Below, piece by piece: positions 9,329 to 18,463 of a stretch of DNA of 64,000 bases. Below the pieces are notes generated by a model. That model made no database searches. It saw only the letters and a list, made by a program, of their open reading frames with translations, and was not told the DNA's origin. Where the stretch lies: positions 62,001 to 126,000 of the forward strand of contig NZ_JADYUD010000003.1 of assembly GCF_021531595.1 (NCBI RefSeq). Reading direction: 5' to 3'. The DNA is from Fusobacterium perfoetens. Its GTDB lineage: Bacteria > Fusobacteriota > Fusobacteriia > Fusobacteriales > Fusobacteriaceae. The first letter of the stretch is position 1. The number at the start of each line of letters is the position of its first letter. Position numbers and translations under genes: made by a program.

Positions 9329-9847
9329 ATGAAAAAATTAGTTTTTATTTTAGGATTATTAGTGAGTATGGTGTCATATGCTGAAGAACAATCTAATGTA
9401 ACCAAAGCTGTATCATCAGTAGTATCAGGAGTGGTATCTACTGGAAAAGATGTTTTAAAAGGTGTAAAAGAAGGAATAGATACAGGAAGAAAAGATGGTA
9501 CAAGTATTGATAATGCTTTTATAATTTATGATAAAGAACAATTTGAAGAAAATGTAAAAGCTGAAGTTTTATCAGTAACAAAAGATGAAGAAGGATATAA
9601 AATAACAGTTGGTTTAAAAAATAAAACAGATCAACTTATAAGGCTTACAAATCTTAATGAACAAAAGTCTTTACAGCTTTTAGATACAGAGGGATTTGCT
9701 GTTTTTTCTCAAGAGCTGTATGGAGATATTAATATACCAAAGAAAGCTGCTGTAAAAAGTACATTTAAATTTCCTGCTGATGGAACACCAAAAATGTTAA
9801 AAATTTATGAAAGTGAAATAGAAATTTCTGACAAAGTAATAAAATAA
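9329..9847 (+). CDS. Secreted protein of unknown function
   Basis: 172 residues; signal peptide cleaved after VSYA (residue 18), then a glycine/valine/serine-rich amphipathic stretch (about 22-60) and a beta-rich domain. The mature protein is predicted periplasmic. A strong aaggaggag ribosome site precedes the ATG. It is the last gene of the 6.1-9.8 kb run; its stop codon is inside the arm of the shared terminator. No family is recognised. Confidence 0.55.
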   Translation: MKKLVFILGLLVSMVSYAEEQSNVTKAVSSVVSGVVSTGKDVLKGVKEGIDTGRKDGTSIDNAFIIYDKEQFEENVKAEVLSVTKDEEGYKITVGLKNKTDQLIRLTNLNEQKSLQLLDTEGFAVFSQELYGDINIPKKAAVKSTFKFPADGTPKMLKIYESEIEISDKVIK

Positions 9848-9880
9848 GAAGGAGAGAATTTTATCTCTCCTTCTTATTTT
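9841..9880. terminator. Bidirectional terminator between the secreted-protein gene and nagB
   Basis: Perfect inverted repeat of 16 bp (9841-9856 with 9865-9880), 8-base loop, with A/T tracts on both sides. It ends the plus-strand cluster and the convergent nagB transcript. Confidence 0.85.
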
Positions 9881-9903
9881 ATGTATAATATGTAATTCAA
9901 AGC

Positions 9904-10725
9904 TTATTTAGAATATAAAGAATTTATAAGTTTTTCTGTATTTAAATTATCTTTTTCTATATCTTTAAAATATCTATAAGTTCCAACTTTTAATTCTCCA
10001 CAAGCTTCTTCTGCTGCAACAATAATTCCTTTTTCATGAAGTTGAAGAGCAGAGACAGTACACATATGACTAACCCCCTCTTCTACAGCTTTGTGAAGAG
10101 CAAGAGCCTTACTTGGTGTATCAACCATTATAAGAACTTCTTCAGATGATAAAACAGTGGATACTCCAACAGTATAAGCAGATTTTGGAACTTTATTTAT
10201 ATCATTGTCAAAAAATCTTGCATTTGCCTGAATAGTTTCTGAAGTAAGATCTTTTACCCTTGTTTTTGATGCAAGAGAAGAACCAGGTTCATTAAATGCA
10301 AGATGTCCATCAGAACCAATTCCTCCAACAAATAATTTTATTCCCCCTAGAGATTTTATTTTTTCTTCATATCTTTTACATTCTTCTGCTGAGTTTTCAG
10401 CTAGTCCATTTAATATATTTATATTCTCTTTTTTTATATCAACATGATTGAAAAAAGTTTCAAACATATATGTGTGATAACTTTGTTTATCATTTGGCCC
10501 AAGCCCAACATACTCATCCATATTAAAAGTTATAACATTTTTAAAAGAAATTAATCCATCATTATAGAATTTTATAAGATTTTTATACATATCAACAGGT
10601 GTACTTCCTGTAGGAAGACCTAAAACAAAAGGTTTCTCCTCTGTAGGAGCAAATTCTATTATTTTCTTTGCAACATAAACAGCAGCCCATTCTCCAATTT
10701 TTCCTTCAGGTATAACAAGTCTCAT
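9904..10725 (-). CDS. nagB: Glucosamine-6-phosphate deaminase
   Basis: 273-residue cytoplasmic enzyme converting glucosamine-6-phosphate to fructose-6-phosphate and ammonia, linking amino-sugar use to glycolysis. Family motifs are intact: the LPTGSTP phosphate loop (37-43), NMDEY with the catalytic Asp (D70) and GGIGSDGHLAFNEP with the catalytic His. Length matches E. coli NagB. aggagga precedes the ATG. It stands alone, without nagA or a repressor beside it, opposite the mannitol region. Confidence 0.95.
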   Translation of the reverse strand: MRLVIPEGKIGEWAAVYVAKKIIEFAPTEEKPFVLGLPTGSTPVDMYKNLIKFYNDGLISFKNVITFNMDEYVGLGPNDKQSYHTYMFETFFNHVDIKKENINILNGLAENSAEECKRYEEKIKSLGGIKLFVGGIGSDGHLAFNEPGSSLASKTRVKDLTSETIQANARFFDNDINKVPKSAYTVGVSTVLSSEEVLIMVDTPSKALALHKAVEEGVSHMCTVSALQLHEKGIIVAAEEACGELKVGTYRYFKDIEKDNLNTEKLINSLYSK

Positions 10726-10829
10726 AAATTATTCCTCCTTCTATTTATTTTTAATTTAACTTATTGTATAGTTTTTATAAAAAAACATCAAAGTTTATTC
10801 TTTTCATAATTTTTTGAAACAAATTAAAA

Positions 10830-10858
10830 GAGACAAATTCAAATTAATAATATATAAT
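10830..10858 (+). promoter_or_regulatory. Possible promoter for the mannitol permease paralogue
   Basis: A full TATAAT at 10853-10858 has GAGACA (4 of 6 match) 17 bp upstream at 10830-10835. It lies 30 bases before the ATG at 10889. Confidence 0.45.
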
Positions 10859-10888
10859 TTATAATAACCATATAATACAGGTGATTTA

Positions 10889-12616
10889 ATGAAAAATATA
10901 CTTTGTAAGACAGGAGAATTCATTCAAAGAATAATTATAAAAAATATACTGTTATTTATTACAGTAGGATTTATACAGTGGTTAGTTCCTTATTATCCGC
11001 CATTTTCACTTTTATCTTTAATTTTTACAAAATATGCAGTTCCTCTTTCAATAGGATATACTACAGGAAATTATATTGATGAAAAACATGGAGGAATAAG
11101 CGGAATAATTGGAACATCTCTTATTATTTCAACTGGAGACACAAGAAATATTCTGGAAGTTATTTTAATAAGCTTTTTAGTGAGTTATACAGTAAAATTT
11201 TTTAAAGAAAAAATTCTTATAAAAGTTGTTCCAGGATTTGAAATGTTTGCTATAAACTTTTTTGTACCTGCAACATCAATTTTATATTATTTTATATTTC
11301 TAAAAATAATTCCTTATATTAATATTTTCTTTAAAGAGGGAACTGATATTTTCTTGAAAATAGGAAATGAAATATGGGGAGTGGCAATTTTAACAGTTAT
11401 TATAGAAATCTGTAAAATATTTTTTATTAATAATTTTATAAATCATGGATTTTTAGCAGTTATGGGCTATAAGGAACTTTTATTAGATGGAAAATCTTTA
11501 TTCTTTCTTCTTGAGACAAATCCAGGACCAGGACTTGGAATACTTTTAGCTTTATATTTTTTATCAAAAAATAAAAGAAAAAATATGTTTTCAAGTATAA
11601 TTATAGAATTTTTTGGAGGAATACATGAAATATATTTTTCCTATGTTCTTAAAAATTTAAAACTTATTAGTGCTGTTATTTTAGGAGGACTTGCAGGAAA
11701 TATATTTTTTTATTACTTCAATGTTTCCCTTTCAGGAGTTCCTTCCCCAGGAAGTGTAATTTTAATAACTCTTTTATCTTCAGGATCAAGAATTATCCTT
11801 TTAACAGGAATACTATTATCTTCTATGGTGTCCTTTGGAACAGCTTATATGCTACTTACTTATGAAAAACAAAGAGATAAAAATAAAACTACAGAAGAAA
11901 CATTTTTTATAAAAGAAACAGAAAATATTGAAACAGAGATAGTTGTTTTATGCAATGGAGGAATGGGTTCAAGCCATATAGGAAGCACTATTCTGAAAAA
12001 AACCATTGATAAATATAAAATTGAAAATGTAAAAGCTTATAGTTCTTTTATAGGAGATAATATAAAAAATCATTCTTTTATAATAACACATAATAATTTA
12101 AAAAATAAAGTACAAAAAATTTATCCAAAAAATATTGTTGTAGGACTGGAAGATTATACAGATTATAACTTTTATGATGAACTTATAAAAAAATACTTTA
12201 TTTTGGAGGAATCTAAAAAAAATAACGATAAATGTGAAGAAAAAATTAAAATAAATTTAAATTTAAAAAGCATGTCTAAAGAAGAAAGTGTAAACTTTTT
12301 AGGAAAAGATTTTAATTTTGATAGCTCTTTTCAAATAGGAGAAAATTTTCTTATTGTTCCAAAAAGGGAAAATGTCTTTTCAGATAAAATAACTTTAAAT
12401 CAATATCCATACGGAATAAAAGAAAGTGAAGTTTTCTTAGTCATTGGAATATGTACTCAAAATGATGAAATTTATAATAGATTCATAGAAAAGATATATG
12501 AAATTTCACAAGATAAAAATCTTATATCAGAATTAGAAATTTCTGATGATGAAGAAGATTTTATTAAGACACTGGAATTAAATAAAATTTTTAAAGAGGG
12601 AGAGAAAAATGCTTAG
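10889..12616 (+). CDS. Mannitol-type PTS EIICBA paralogue with degenerate EIIA
   Basis: 575 residues. The EIIC membrane domain (about 1-330) keeps the mannitol-family motifs NPGPGLGILLA and GGIHEIYF. The EIIB domain keeps the phospho-cysteine (C355 in VLCNGGMGSS). The C-terminal EIIA-like domain (about 435-575) is poorly conserved: where MtlA has IPHGTSE, this protein has VPKREN, so the phospho-histidine is a lysine (K492). Its stop overlaps the mtlR start by 8 bp. It may be phosphorylated in trans, or serve as a sensor acting with MtlR rather than a bulk transporter. Confidence 0.75.
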   Translation: MKNILCKTGEFIQRIIIKNILLFITVGFIQWLVPYYPPFSLLSLIFTKYAVPLSIGYTTGNYIDEKHGGISGIIGTSLIISTGDTRNILEVILISFLVSYTVKFFKEKILIKVVPGFEMFAINFFVPATSILYYFIFLKIIPYINIFFKEGTDIFLKIGNEIWGVAILTVIIEICKIFFINNFINHGFLAVMGYKELLLDGKSLFFLLETNPGPGLGILLALYFLSKNKRKNMFSSIIIEFFGGIHEIYFSYVLKNLKLISAVILGGLAGNIFFYYFNVSLSGVPSPGSVILITLLSSGSRIILLTGILLSSMVSFGTAYMLLTYEKQRDKNKTTEETFFIKETENIETEIVVLCNGGMGSSHIGSTILKKTIDKYKIENVKAYSSFIGDNIKNHSFIITHNNLKNKVQKIYPKNIVVGLEDYTDYNFYDELIKKYFILEESKKNNDKCEEKIKINLNLKSMSKEESVNFLGKDFNFDSSFQIGENFLIVPKRENVFSDKITLNQYPYGIKESEVFLVIGICTQNDEIYNRFIEKIYEISQDKNLISELEISDDEEDFIKTLELNKIFKEGEKNA

Positions 12617-14705
12617 TAAAAGATGTATTGAAATAATAGACTATCTGACAAAAAATAATTTTTCCCTTTCACTTAAAGATATGGCTGAAAAATTTCAAAT
12701 AAGTGAAAGAAGTATAAGATATGATATAGAAAATATAAATTATTATCTAAATAGAGCAAACTTAAATGAAATTGAGAAATCTGCTAAAGGAACTTATTTG
12801 CTTAATGAAGATTCTGAAAGAATAGAAAATTTTTTAGCAGATCTTACAAAAAGATTTTATGTCTTTGATGCTGATGAAAGAAAAGAATATATTGAAATGA
12901 GATTTCTTTTTTATCCTGATAATAAATTTTTAGATTTTGCAGAAGAACTTGATGTAAGCATAAGTACAATTAAATTAGATTTAAAAGAAATAAAAATTTT
13001 TCTTCTTGAACATGATTTAAATCTTGTTTTCATATCAAAGCAGGGCGTAATCCTTCAGGGAAGTGAAGAAAAAATAAGAAATCTTCAGCTTAAATTTATG
13101 AATAAATATCTTTATATAACAAGCAGCAATATTTTTATAGAAAAACCTGGAGAAAAAAATTCCCGTGGCTCAAATATAATATTTGAAGAAATTACTTCTG
13201 TTTTTGAAGATATTGATTTAAAAATCATAAGGACTTTTGTAAAAAGAATTGAAAAAAAATTAAATGCAGTTATCTCTGATGAGGCTTTTATGCTTTTAAG
13301 ATTTTATATCGGAATTATGATTGTAAGAATAAGAGACGGACATTCATTGGAAAAAAGAGAGACAAATAAAAAATTTATAATGGAAACAAAAGAGTTTTCT
13401 ATTATAAAAAATGAGATTGAACATTTAAAAAATTATTTTGGCATAGAAATAAATGAGAGTGAAATGCTTCTCCTTACAGAAATGTTTTTAGGTTCTCACT
13501 CATATAACTTCAACTCATCATTTTTTGAAAACTGGATAGAACTTGAAACATCTGTAAATGAAATTATAAGAGATTTAGGAAAAGCTCTTAATATAAATCT
13601 TTCTCAAGATAAAATTTTAATTGATGGGCTTTTAAACCATCTAAAACCTGCTTATTATAGAATAAGAAATAATGTTGCTTTTGAAAATAATATTTATAAT
13701 GAAGTAGAAGAACTTTATAGCAGTCTTTATGAAAAAGTTGAAATGGTCAGCAAAAAATATCTTGAAAAGTATATAGGAAAAACTATTCCAAAAGAAGAAA
13801 TTGCTTTCCTTACAATTCATTTTAAAACTGCTATTGACAGAAAATTAAGCATTCAGAAGAAAACTAAAAACATACTTCTTGTCTGTGGTTTAGGATATGG
13901 AAGTTCTAAACTTCTAGCTCAAAAACTTCTTGAAAGATATGATGTTAATATAGTTGATACTATTCCTTATCATAAATTCTTAGAAATAGATAACTATAAT
14001 GATATTGATTTTATTATAACCACTCTTGAAATGGAAGAATTAAATTACCCTCTTCCTGTTATAAAAGTTCATCCAATTTTAACAAAAGAGGATAGAAACC
14101 TTTTAGAAAGTTATGGTCTTAGTGAAAGCAAAAAAAGAATTTCTTTAAAAGCCCTTATGGATATAATAAGAGAAGAAACAGAAATAGTAAATGAAGAAGA
14201 GCTTATAAATAAACTGAAAAAACTTTTAAAACATAAATATATTGATGATATTTCTTCTGCTAAAAGTTATACATTAGCAGACCTTCTTCCAATATCAAAT
14301 ATTAAGGTTAAAGAAGAAGCTTCTTCATGGGAGGAAGCTATACAAAAAGCAGGACAGTGTCTTGTAGATAATAATTCTGTAACTTTGGAATATGTTAATG
14401 AAATGATAAAAAATGTAAAAATTAATGGAAGCTATATGGTTATAAATGATAAAATAGCACTTCCTCATGCAAGGACAGAAAATCTTGTAATGAAAACAGG
14501 AATGAGTCTTTTAGAATTAAAAGAACCAGTTGTATTCCCAGGAGATAAAAAAGTAAAAATAATTTTATGTTTTTCAAGTGTAGACCATAAAGAACATATA
14601 GATGCACTTACAAAATTTGTAACTCTTATAGAAGAACATGATTTTTTAAATTATATAGAACACTCTTCAAAAGAAGATATAAAAAATTTTATAGATAATA
14701 TGTAG
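12609..14705 (+). CDS. mtlR: Mannitol operon transcriptional activator MtlR (PRD type)
   Basis: 698-residue cytoplasmic regulator with the full MtlR layout: N-terminal DeoR-like helix-turn-helix domains (about 1-160), two PTS regulation domains (about 200-410), a Gat-type EIIB-like domain with C426 (LLVCGLGYGSS) and a mannitol-type EIIA domain with H620 (IALPHARTEN). PTS phosphorylation of these sites tells the regulator whether mannitol is being transported. It begins inside the end of the permease paralogue gene (translational coupling) and precedes mtlA and mtlD, which it probably activates. Confidence 0.9.
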   Translation: MLSKRCIEIIDYLTKNNFSLSLKDMAEKFQISERSIRYDIENINYYLNRANLNEIEKSAKGTYLLNEDSERIENFLADLTKRFYVFDADERKEYIEMRFLFYPDNKFLDFAEELDVSISTIKLDLKEIKIFLLEHDLNLVFISKQGVILQGSEEKIRNLQLKFMNKYLYITSSNIFIEKPGEKNSRGSNIIFEEITSVFEDIDLKIIRTFVKRIEKKLNAVISDEAFMLLRFYIGIMIVRIRDGHSLEKRETNKKFIMETKEFSIIKNEIEHLKNYFGIEINESEMLLLTEMFLGSHSYNFNSSFFENWIELETSVNEIIRDLGKALNINLSQDKILIDGLLNHLKPAYYRIRNNVAFENNIYNEVEELYSSLYEKVEMVSKKYLEKYIGKTIPKEEIAFLTIHFKTAIDRKLSIQKKTKNILLVCGLGYGSSKLLAQKLLERYDVNIVDTIPYHKFLEIDNYNDIDFIITTLEMEELNYPLPVIKVHPILTKEDRNLLESYGLSESKKRISLKALMDIIREETEIVNEEELINKLKKLLKHKYIDDISSAKSYTLADLLPISNIKVKEEASSWEEAIQKAGQCLVDNNSVTLEYVNEMIKNVKINGSYMVINDKIALPHARTENLVMKTGMSLLELKEPVVFPGDKKVKIILCFSSVDHKEHIDALTKFVTLIEEHDFLNYIEHSSKEDIKNFIDNM

Positions 14706-14706
14706 C

Positions 14707-15070
14707 TGTTCATTTTCTTTGTACGAGCAAAGAATTAGTGTGAACAAATTAAAAATTTAATAAATAAAATTTTTAATTCGTCGGCTCTGCTAGTCGTCGA
14801 ACTTCCTGATGGTCGTTCGTCTTCTGCATCGACGAAAAGAAACTCGCCCTGCTGGTGAAAAAAGTTTTATTAATTTTGTTCTCAAAGCTAAAATTCATAA
14901 ACTCGGACTATGTCCTCAAACATATGAATTTTTTACGCTTTGTTCACTGTATTAATAACAAACTTTTTTTCAATGCAGGGTGTTTTTATTATATTAAATA
15001 ACTATAAAAAATAAAATTTTATGAAATTGAAAATAATTTTCATGGTATAAAATTTTATTTTTTTTACATA
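14707..15070. repeat. Repeat-rich intergenic island before mtlA
   Basis: The gap between mtlR and mtlA holds several nested inverted repeats. A hairpin at 14707-14746 (ttctttg/caaagaa arms) can terminate mtlR. A GC-richer block at 14777-14835 is framed by ttcgtcg/cgacgaa. A 144-bp long palindrome (14842-14985) shares its core with the element at 2293-2502. An AT inverted repeat at 15004-15064 (taaaatttta arms) follows. No ORF is supported here. Confidence 0.7.
14842..14985. repeat. Long near-palindromic repeat, MITE-like (copy 2)
   Basis: Arms starting gccctgctggtgaaaaa and ending with its imperfect complement fold over almost the whole length. The tip GGAC-TAT-GTCC (14905-14915) and its flanks match the core of the element at 2293-2502 (shared ATGTTTRAGGACAWAGTCC on the minus strand here), while the outer arms differ. 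A family with a conserved core and variable arms is implied. Confidence 0.7.
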
Positions 15071-15235
15071 CAATTCTTTTCCATTTTTTTTGAAAAATTA
15101 TCTTTCTCACTTTTTTGAATTTATCCACTATCATTTAAAATGAAATGTTTGAACTTTGAACAAAAAATACAAATTATATATAATTTAACTATAAAAAGAA
15201 GTGATAAACATAGGATAAATTTTAAGGAGGATATT

Positions 15236-17161
15236 ATGAAGACAGAAAAAAATATTAAAGTTTTGGTTCAATCTTTCGGAAGATTTTTGAGTGGAATGGT
15301 TATGCCAAATATAGGAGCTTTTATAGCTTGGGGATTTATAACAGCTCTTTTCATACCAACAGGTTGGATGCCAAATGAAAACTTTGCAACAATGGTAGGA
15401 GTTATGCTTACTTATCTTCTTCCAATCTTAATTGGATACAGTGGAGGAAAACTTGTAGCAGGAGAGCGTGGTGGAGTTGTTGGAGCAATTACTACAGCAG
15501 GAGTTATTGCAGGAACATCTATTCCAATGTTTATTGGTGCTATGATAGCAGGGCCTGTTGGAGGATATGCAATAAAAAAATTTGATGAAGCAATAGATGG
15601 AAAAATAAAATCAGGTTTTGAAATGCTTGTAAATAATTTCTCTGCTGGAATTATCGGAATGATTTTAGCACTTGTTTTTTACAAAGCAGTTGGACCTTTA
15701 GTACAAATGTCAAATACAGCACTTGGAAATGGAGTAAATAAACTTGTTGAATTAGGACTTCTTCCTCTTACATCAGTATTAGTAGAACCTGCAAAAATTC
15801 TTTTCCTTAACAATGCAATCAACCATGGAGTTTTCTCTCCTCTTGGAATTCAGCAAGTTTCTGATACAGGAAAATCTTTATTCTTCCTTATTGAAGCAAA
15901 TCCTGGCCCAGGTCTTGGAATACTTCTTGCATATATGTTCTTTGGAAAAGGAAGTTCAAAAAATTCAGCTTCAGGAGCTGCACTAATTCATTTCTTTGGT
16001 GGAATACATGAAATCTATTTCCCATACATTTTAATGAAGCCATTTTTATTAGTAGCTGTAATTTTAGGAGGAATGGCAGGTGTTTTCACAAATGTTGTTT
16101 TAGGTTCTGGATTAATTGCTCCTCCTTCTCCAGGAAGTATTTTTGCAATAATGGCTCTTGCTCCAAAAGGAGGACTTATAAATGTTCTTTTAGGAGTTAT
16201 GGCAGGTGGACTTGTATCTTTTGTAACAGCATCAGCAATTTTAAAAACTTCTAAAGAAAGTGAAGAAGATTTAGAAAAAGCAAAAAATAAAATGAAACAA
16301 ATGAAAGCTCAATCTAAAAATTCAGAAACTCCTGTTATAGCTTCAGGAAAAATTTCAAAAATAGTTGTAGCTTGTGATGCTGGTATGGGTTCAAGTGCAA
16401 TGGGGGCAAGTGTTTTAAGAAAAAAAGTAAAGGCAGCAGGTCTTGATATAGATGTAACAAACCGTTCTATTTCAAATCTTACAGAAGATATTGATATTGT
16501 TATAACACATGAAGATTTAACAGAAAGAGCAAAAGCAAAAGTAAAAAATCCTCTTCATCTTTCAATTAAAAACTTTATGGACGGAGAATTCTATGACAAT
16601 CTTGTAAATCAACTTAAAAATGAAACTGCTGAAGAAGAAACTGAAGCAAAGAAAAAAGTATACTCAAATGGTGTTGATAAAAGCACAGGAGGAAGAGAAC
16701 ATCAAGCTGCAGCACCAAATGATTTTAATAAAAAAGGAAGTATTTTAAGAAAAGAAGGACTTCTTTTAAATCTTCCATCTGTTCCAAAAGAAGAAGCTCT
16801 TAAAGCTGTAAGTAAACAACTAGCAGATTTAGGGTATGTAAGTAAAAATTATGAAAAATTTATATTTGAGCGTGAAAAAGAATCAACAACATACATTGGA
16901 AATTATGTAGCAATTCCTCATGGAACTTCAGAAGGAAAAAGTGAAGTCTTAAAACCTGGAATAACTATTCTTCAATATCCTGATGGAATAGATTTTGGAA
17001 ATGGCAACATAGCTTATTTCTTAATAGGAATTGCAGGAAAAAACAATGAGCATATAGATATTATCTCTCACATATCAGATATTGTTGAAGATGAAGATGA
17101 AGTTCTTTTATTAAAAAATGAAAAAGATTTTACAAAATTATATGAAAAATTTTCTTTTTAA
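15236..17161 (+). CDS. mtlA: Mannitol PTS permease EIICBA
   Basis: 641-residue inner-membrane enzyme importing mannitol as mannitol-1-phosphate. The EIIC domain (about 1-350) has NPGPGLGILLA and GGIHEIYFPY. EIIB has C380 (VVACDAGMGSS) and EIIA has H562 (AIPHGTSEG). The start is the ATG at 15236, 5 bases after aaggagg; a longer frame from 15140 has no ribosome site and no family match. mtlD follows after 13 bases. Compared with the paralogue at 10889 it is canonical at every phosphorylation site. Confidence 0.95.
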   Translation: MKTEKNIKVLVQSFGRFLSGMVMPNIGAFIAWGFITALFIPTGWMPNENFATMVGVMLTYLLPILIGYSGGKLVAGERGGVVGAITTAGVIAGTSIPMFIGAMIAGPVGGYAIKKFDEAIDGKIKSGFEMLVNNFSAGIIGMILALVFYKAVGPLVQMSNTALGNGVNKLVELGLLPLTSVLVEPAKILFLNNAINHGVFSPLGIQQVSDTGKSLFFLIEANPGPGLGILLAYMFFGKGSSKNSASGAALIHFFGGIHEIYFPYILMKPFLLVAVILGGMAGVFTNVVLGSGLIAPPSPGSIFAIMALAPKGGLINVLLGVMAGGLVSFVTASAILKTSKESEEDLEKAKNKMKQMKAQSKNSETPVIASGKISKIVVACDAGMGSSAMGASVLRKKVKAAGLDIDVTNRSISNLTEDIDIVITHEDLTERAKAKVKNPLHLSIKNFMDGEFYDNLVNQLKNETAEEETEAKKKVYSNGVDKSTGGREHQAAAPNDFNKKGSILRKEGLLLNLPSVPKEEALKAVSKQLADLGYVSKNYEKFIFEREKESTTYIGNYVAIPHGTSEGKSEVLKPGITILQYPDGIDFGNGNIAYFLIGIAGKNNEHIDIISHISDIVEDEDEVLLLKNEKDFTKLYEKFSF

Positions 17162-17174
17162 GGAGTGATGAAAA

Positions 17175-18320
17175 ATGAAAAAAGCTATACAATTTGGTGC
17201 AGGAAACATAGGAAGAGGTTTTATAGGAAATATACTTTCACAAAATGGTTATGAAGTTTGTTTTGCAGATATCAATAAAGCTGTAATAGATGAACTTAAT
17301 AAAAAACATGAATATATTGTTGAAGTAGTTGGAGAAGATTGTCAGGAAATTTTAATAAAAAATGTTTATGGAGTCATGTCAAATTCTTCTGATATATTTG
17401 AAGAAATTAAGAAAACTAACCTTATCACAACAGCAGTTGGGCCTGTTGTACTTCCAATAATTGCAAAAACTTTAGCAGAGGGAATAAAAACAAGAATGGA
17501 AGCAGGAATAAAAGATTATCTTAATATAATTGCCTGTGAAAATATGATAAAAGGTTCTTCATTCTTAAAAGAGGAAGTTTATAAACATATAGATGACTCT
17601 GTAAAAGAATATATTGAAACTTATGTAGGATTCCCAGATTCAACTGTAGATAGAATTGTACCTCCTATGGAAAAAGGTGCAGATATTTTAAGGGTTAGAG
17701 TTGAAGAGTTTAATGAATGGATAGTTGACAAAACTCTTTTCAAAGGAGAAATACCAAACATTGAAGGAATGACTTTAACAGATAATTTAATGGCTTTTAT
17801 TGAAAGAAAATTATTTACATTAAATACAGGTCATGCTCTTACTGCTTATCTTGGAATCTTAGAAGGACATAAAACAATAAGAGAAAGCATAAATGATGAA
17901 AAAATAAAAGATGTAGTTGTTCATGCTATGGAAGAAAGTGGAGAAGTACTTATTAAAAGATATAACTTTGACAGAGATGCCCATGAAAAATATATTAAAA
18001 AAATTGTTTCAAGATTTGAAAATCCATATCTTGTAGACGAAGTTGATAGAGTTGGAAGAGAACCATTAAGAAAATTAGGATATAATGATAGATTAATAAA
18101 ACCTCTTAGAGGAACTCTTGAATACAACACAAAAAATGATAACCTTATCCGTGGTATAGCTGCAGCTATGGCATACAGAAATGAAAATGATCCACAAGCA
18201 GTTATTCTTAAAGATAAAATTGAGCATGAAAATTTAAACAAAGCATTTAGAGAAATTACTTCTCTTTCAAATAATCCTGAAATAGAGGATAAAGTTATAG
18301 AAGTTTATAAAACATTATAA
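17175..18320 (+). CDS. mtlD: Mannitol-1-phosphate 5-dehydrogenase
   Basis: 381-residue cytoplasmic NAD-dependent dehydrogenase that oxidises mannitol-1-phosphate to fructose-6-phosphate. The N-terminal Rossmann motif is GAGNIGRG (8-15), and the C-terminal polyol-dehydrogenase domain carries the conserved ERKLFTLNTGHA segment. Length is that of the family. It is the last gene of the mannitol unit, with a ribosome site (aaggagtga) and a strong terminator downstream. Confidence 0.95.
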   Translation: MKKAIQFGAGNIGRGFIGNILSQNGYEVCFADINKAVIDELNKKHEYIVEVVGEDCQEILIKNVYGVMSNSSDIFEEIKKTNLITTAVGPVVLPIIAKTLAEGIKTRMEAGIKDYLNIIACENMIKGSSFLKEEVYKHIDDSVKEYIETYVGFPDSTVDRIVPPMEKGADILRVRVEEFNEWIVDKTLFKGEIPNIEGMTLTDNLMAFIERKLFTLNTGHALTAYLGILEGHKTIRESINDEKIKDVVVHAMEESGEVLIKRYNFDRDAHEKYIKKIVSRFENPYLVDEVDRVGREPLRKLGYNDRLIKPLRGTLEYNTKNDNLIRGIAAAMAYRNENDPQAVILKDKIEHENLNKAFREITSLSNNPEIEDKVIEVYKTL

Positions 18321-18347
18321 AGCCGACACACAACTCTCAATAAATAC

Positions 18348-18387
18348 TTAAATAAGCAGGTGGATATTTTATCCCCTGCTTATTTAA
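18348..18387 (+). terminator. Terminator after mtlD
   Basis: Perfect 13-bp stem (18348-18360 with 18375-18387) with further ggat/atcc pairing in the loop; only a weak T-run follows (ttaattt). Confidence 0.7.
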
Positions 18388-18420
18388 TTTCTTATTCAAA
18401 ATAATTATATTAAATAAAAA

Positions 18421-18443
18421 TGGAAGTACGAAATGTACTCCCA
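18421..18443 (-). terminator. Terminator of the sulfatase-tctCBA operon
   Basis: On the minus strand, gggagtac and gtacttcc pair around a 5-base loop and run into attttta, about 20 bases after the tctA stop. Confidence 0.7.
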
Positions 18444-18463
18444 CTTTTACTTTTTATAAAAAC

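Noticed and set aside
15140-15235. N-terminal extension of mtlA
   Set aside because: No ribosome site and no family similarity; the ATG at 15236 has aaggagg at ideal distance.
17921-18241. 106-codon open frame antisense to mtlD
   Set aside because: Lies wholly inside a well-supported gene, with no ribosome site and low-complexity translation.
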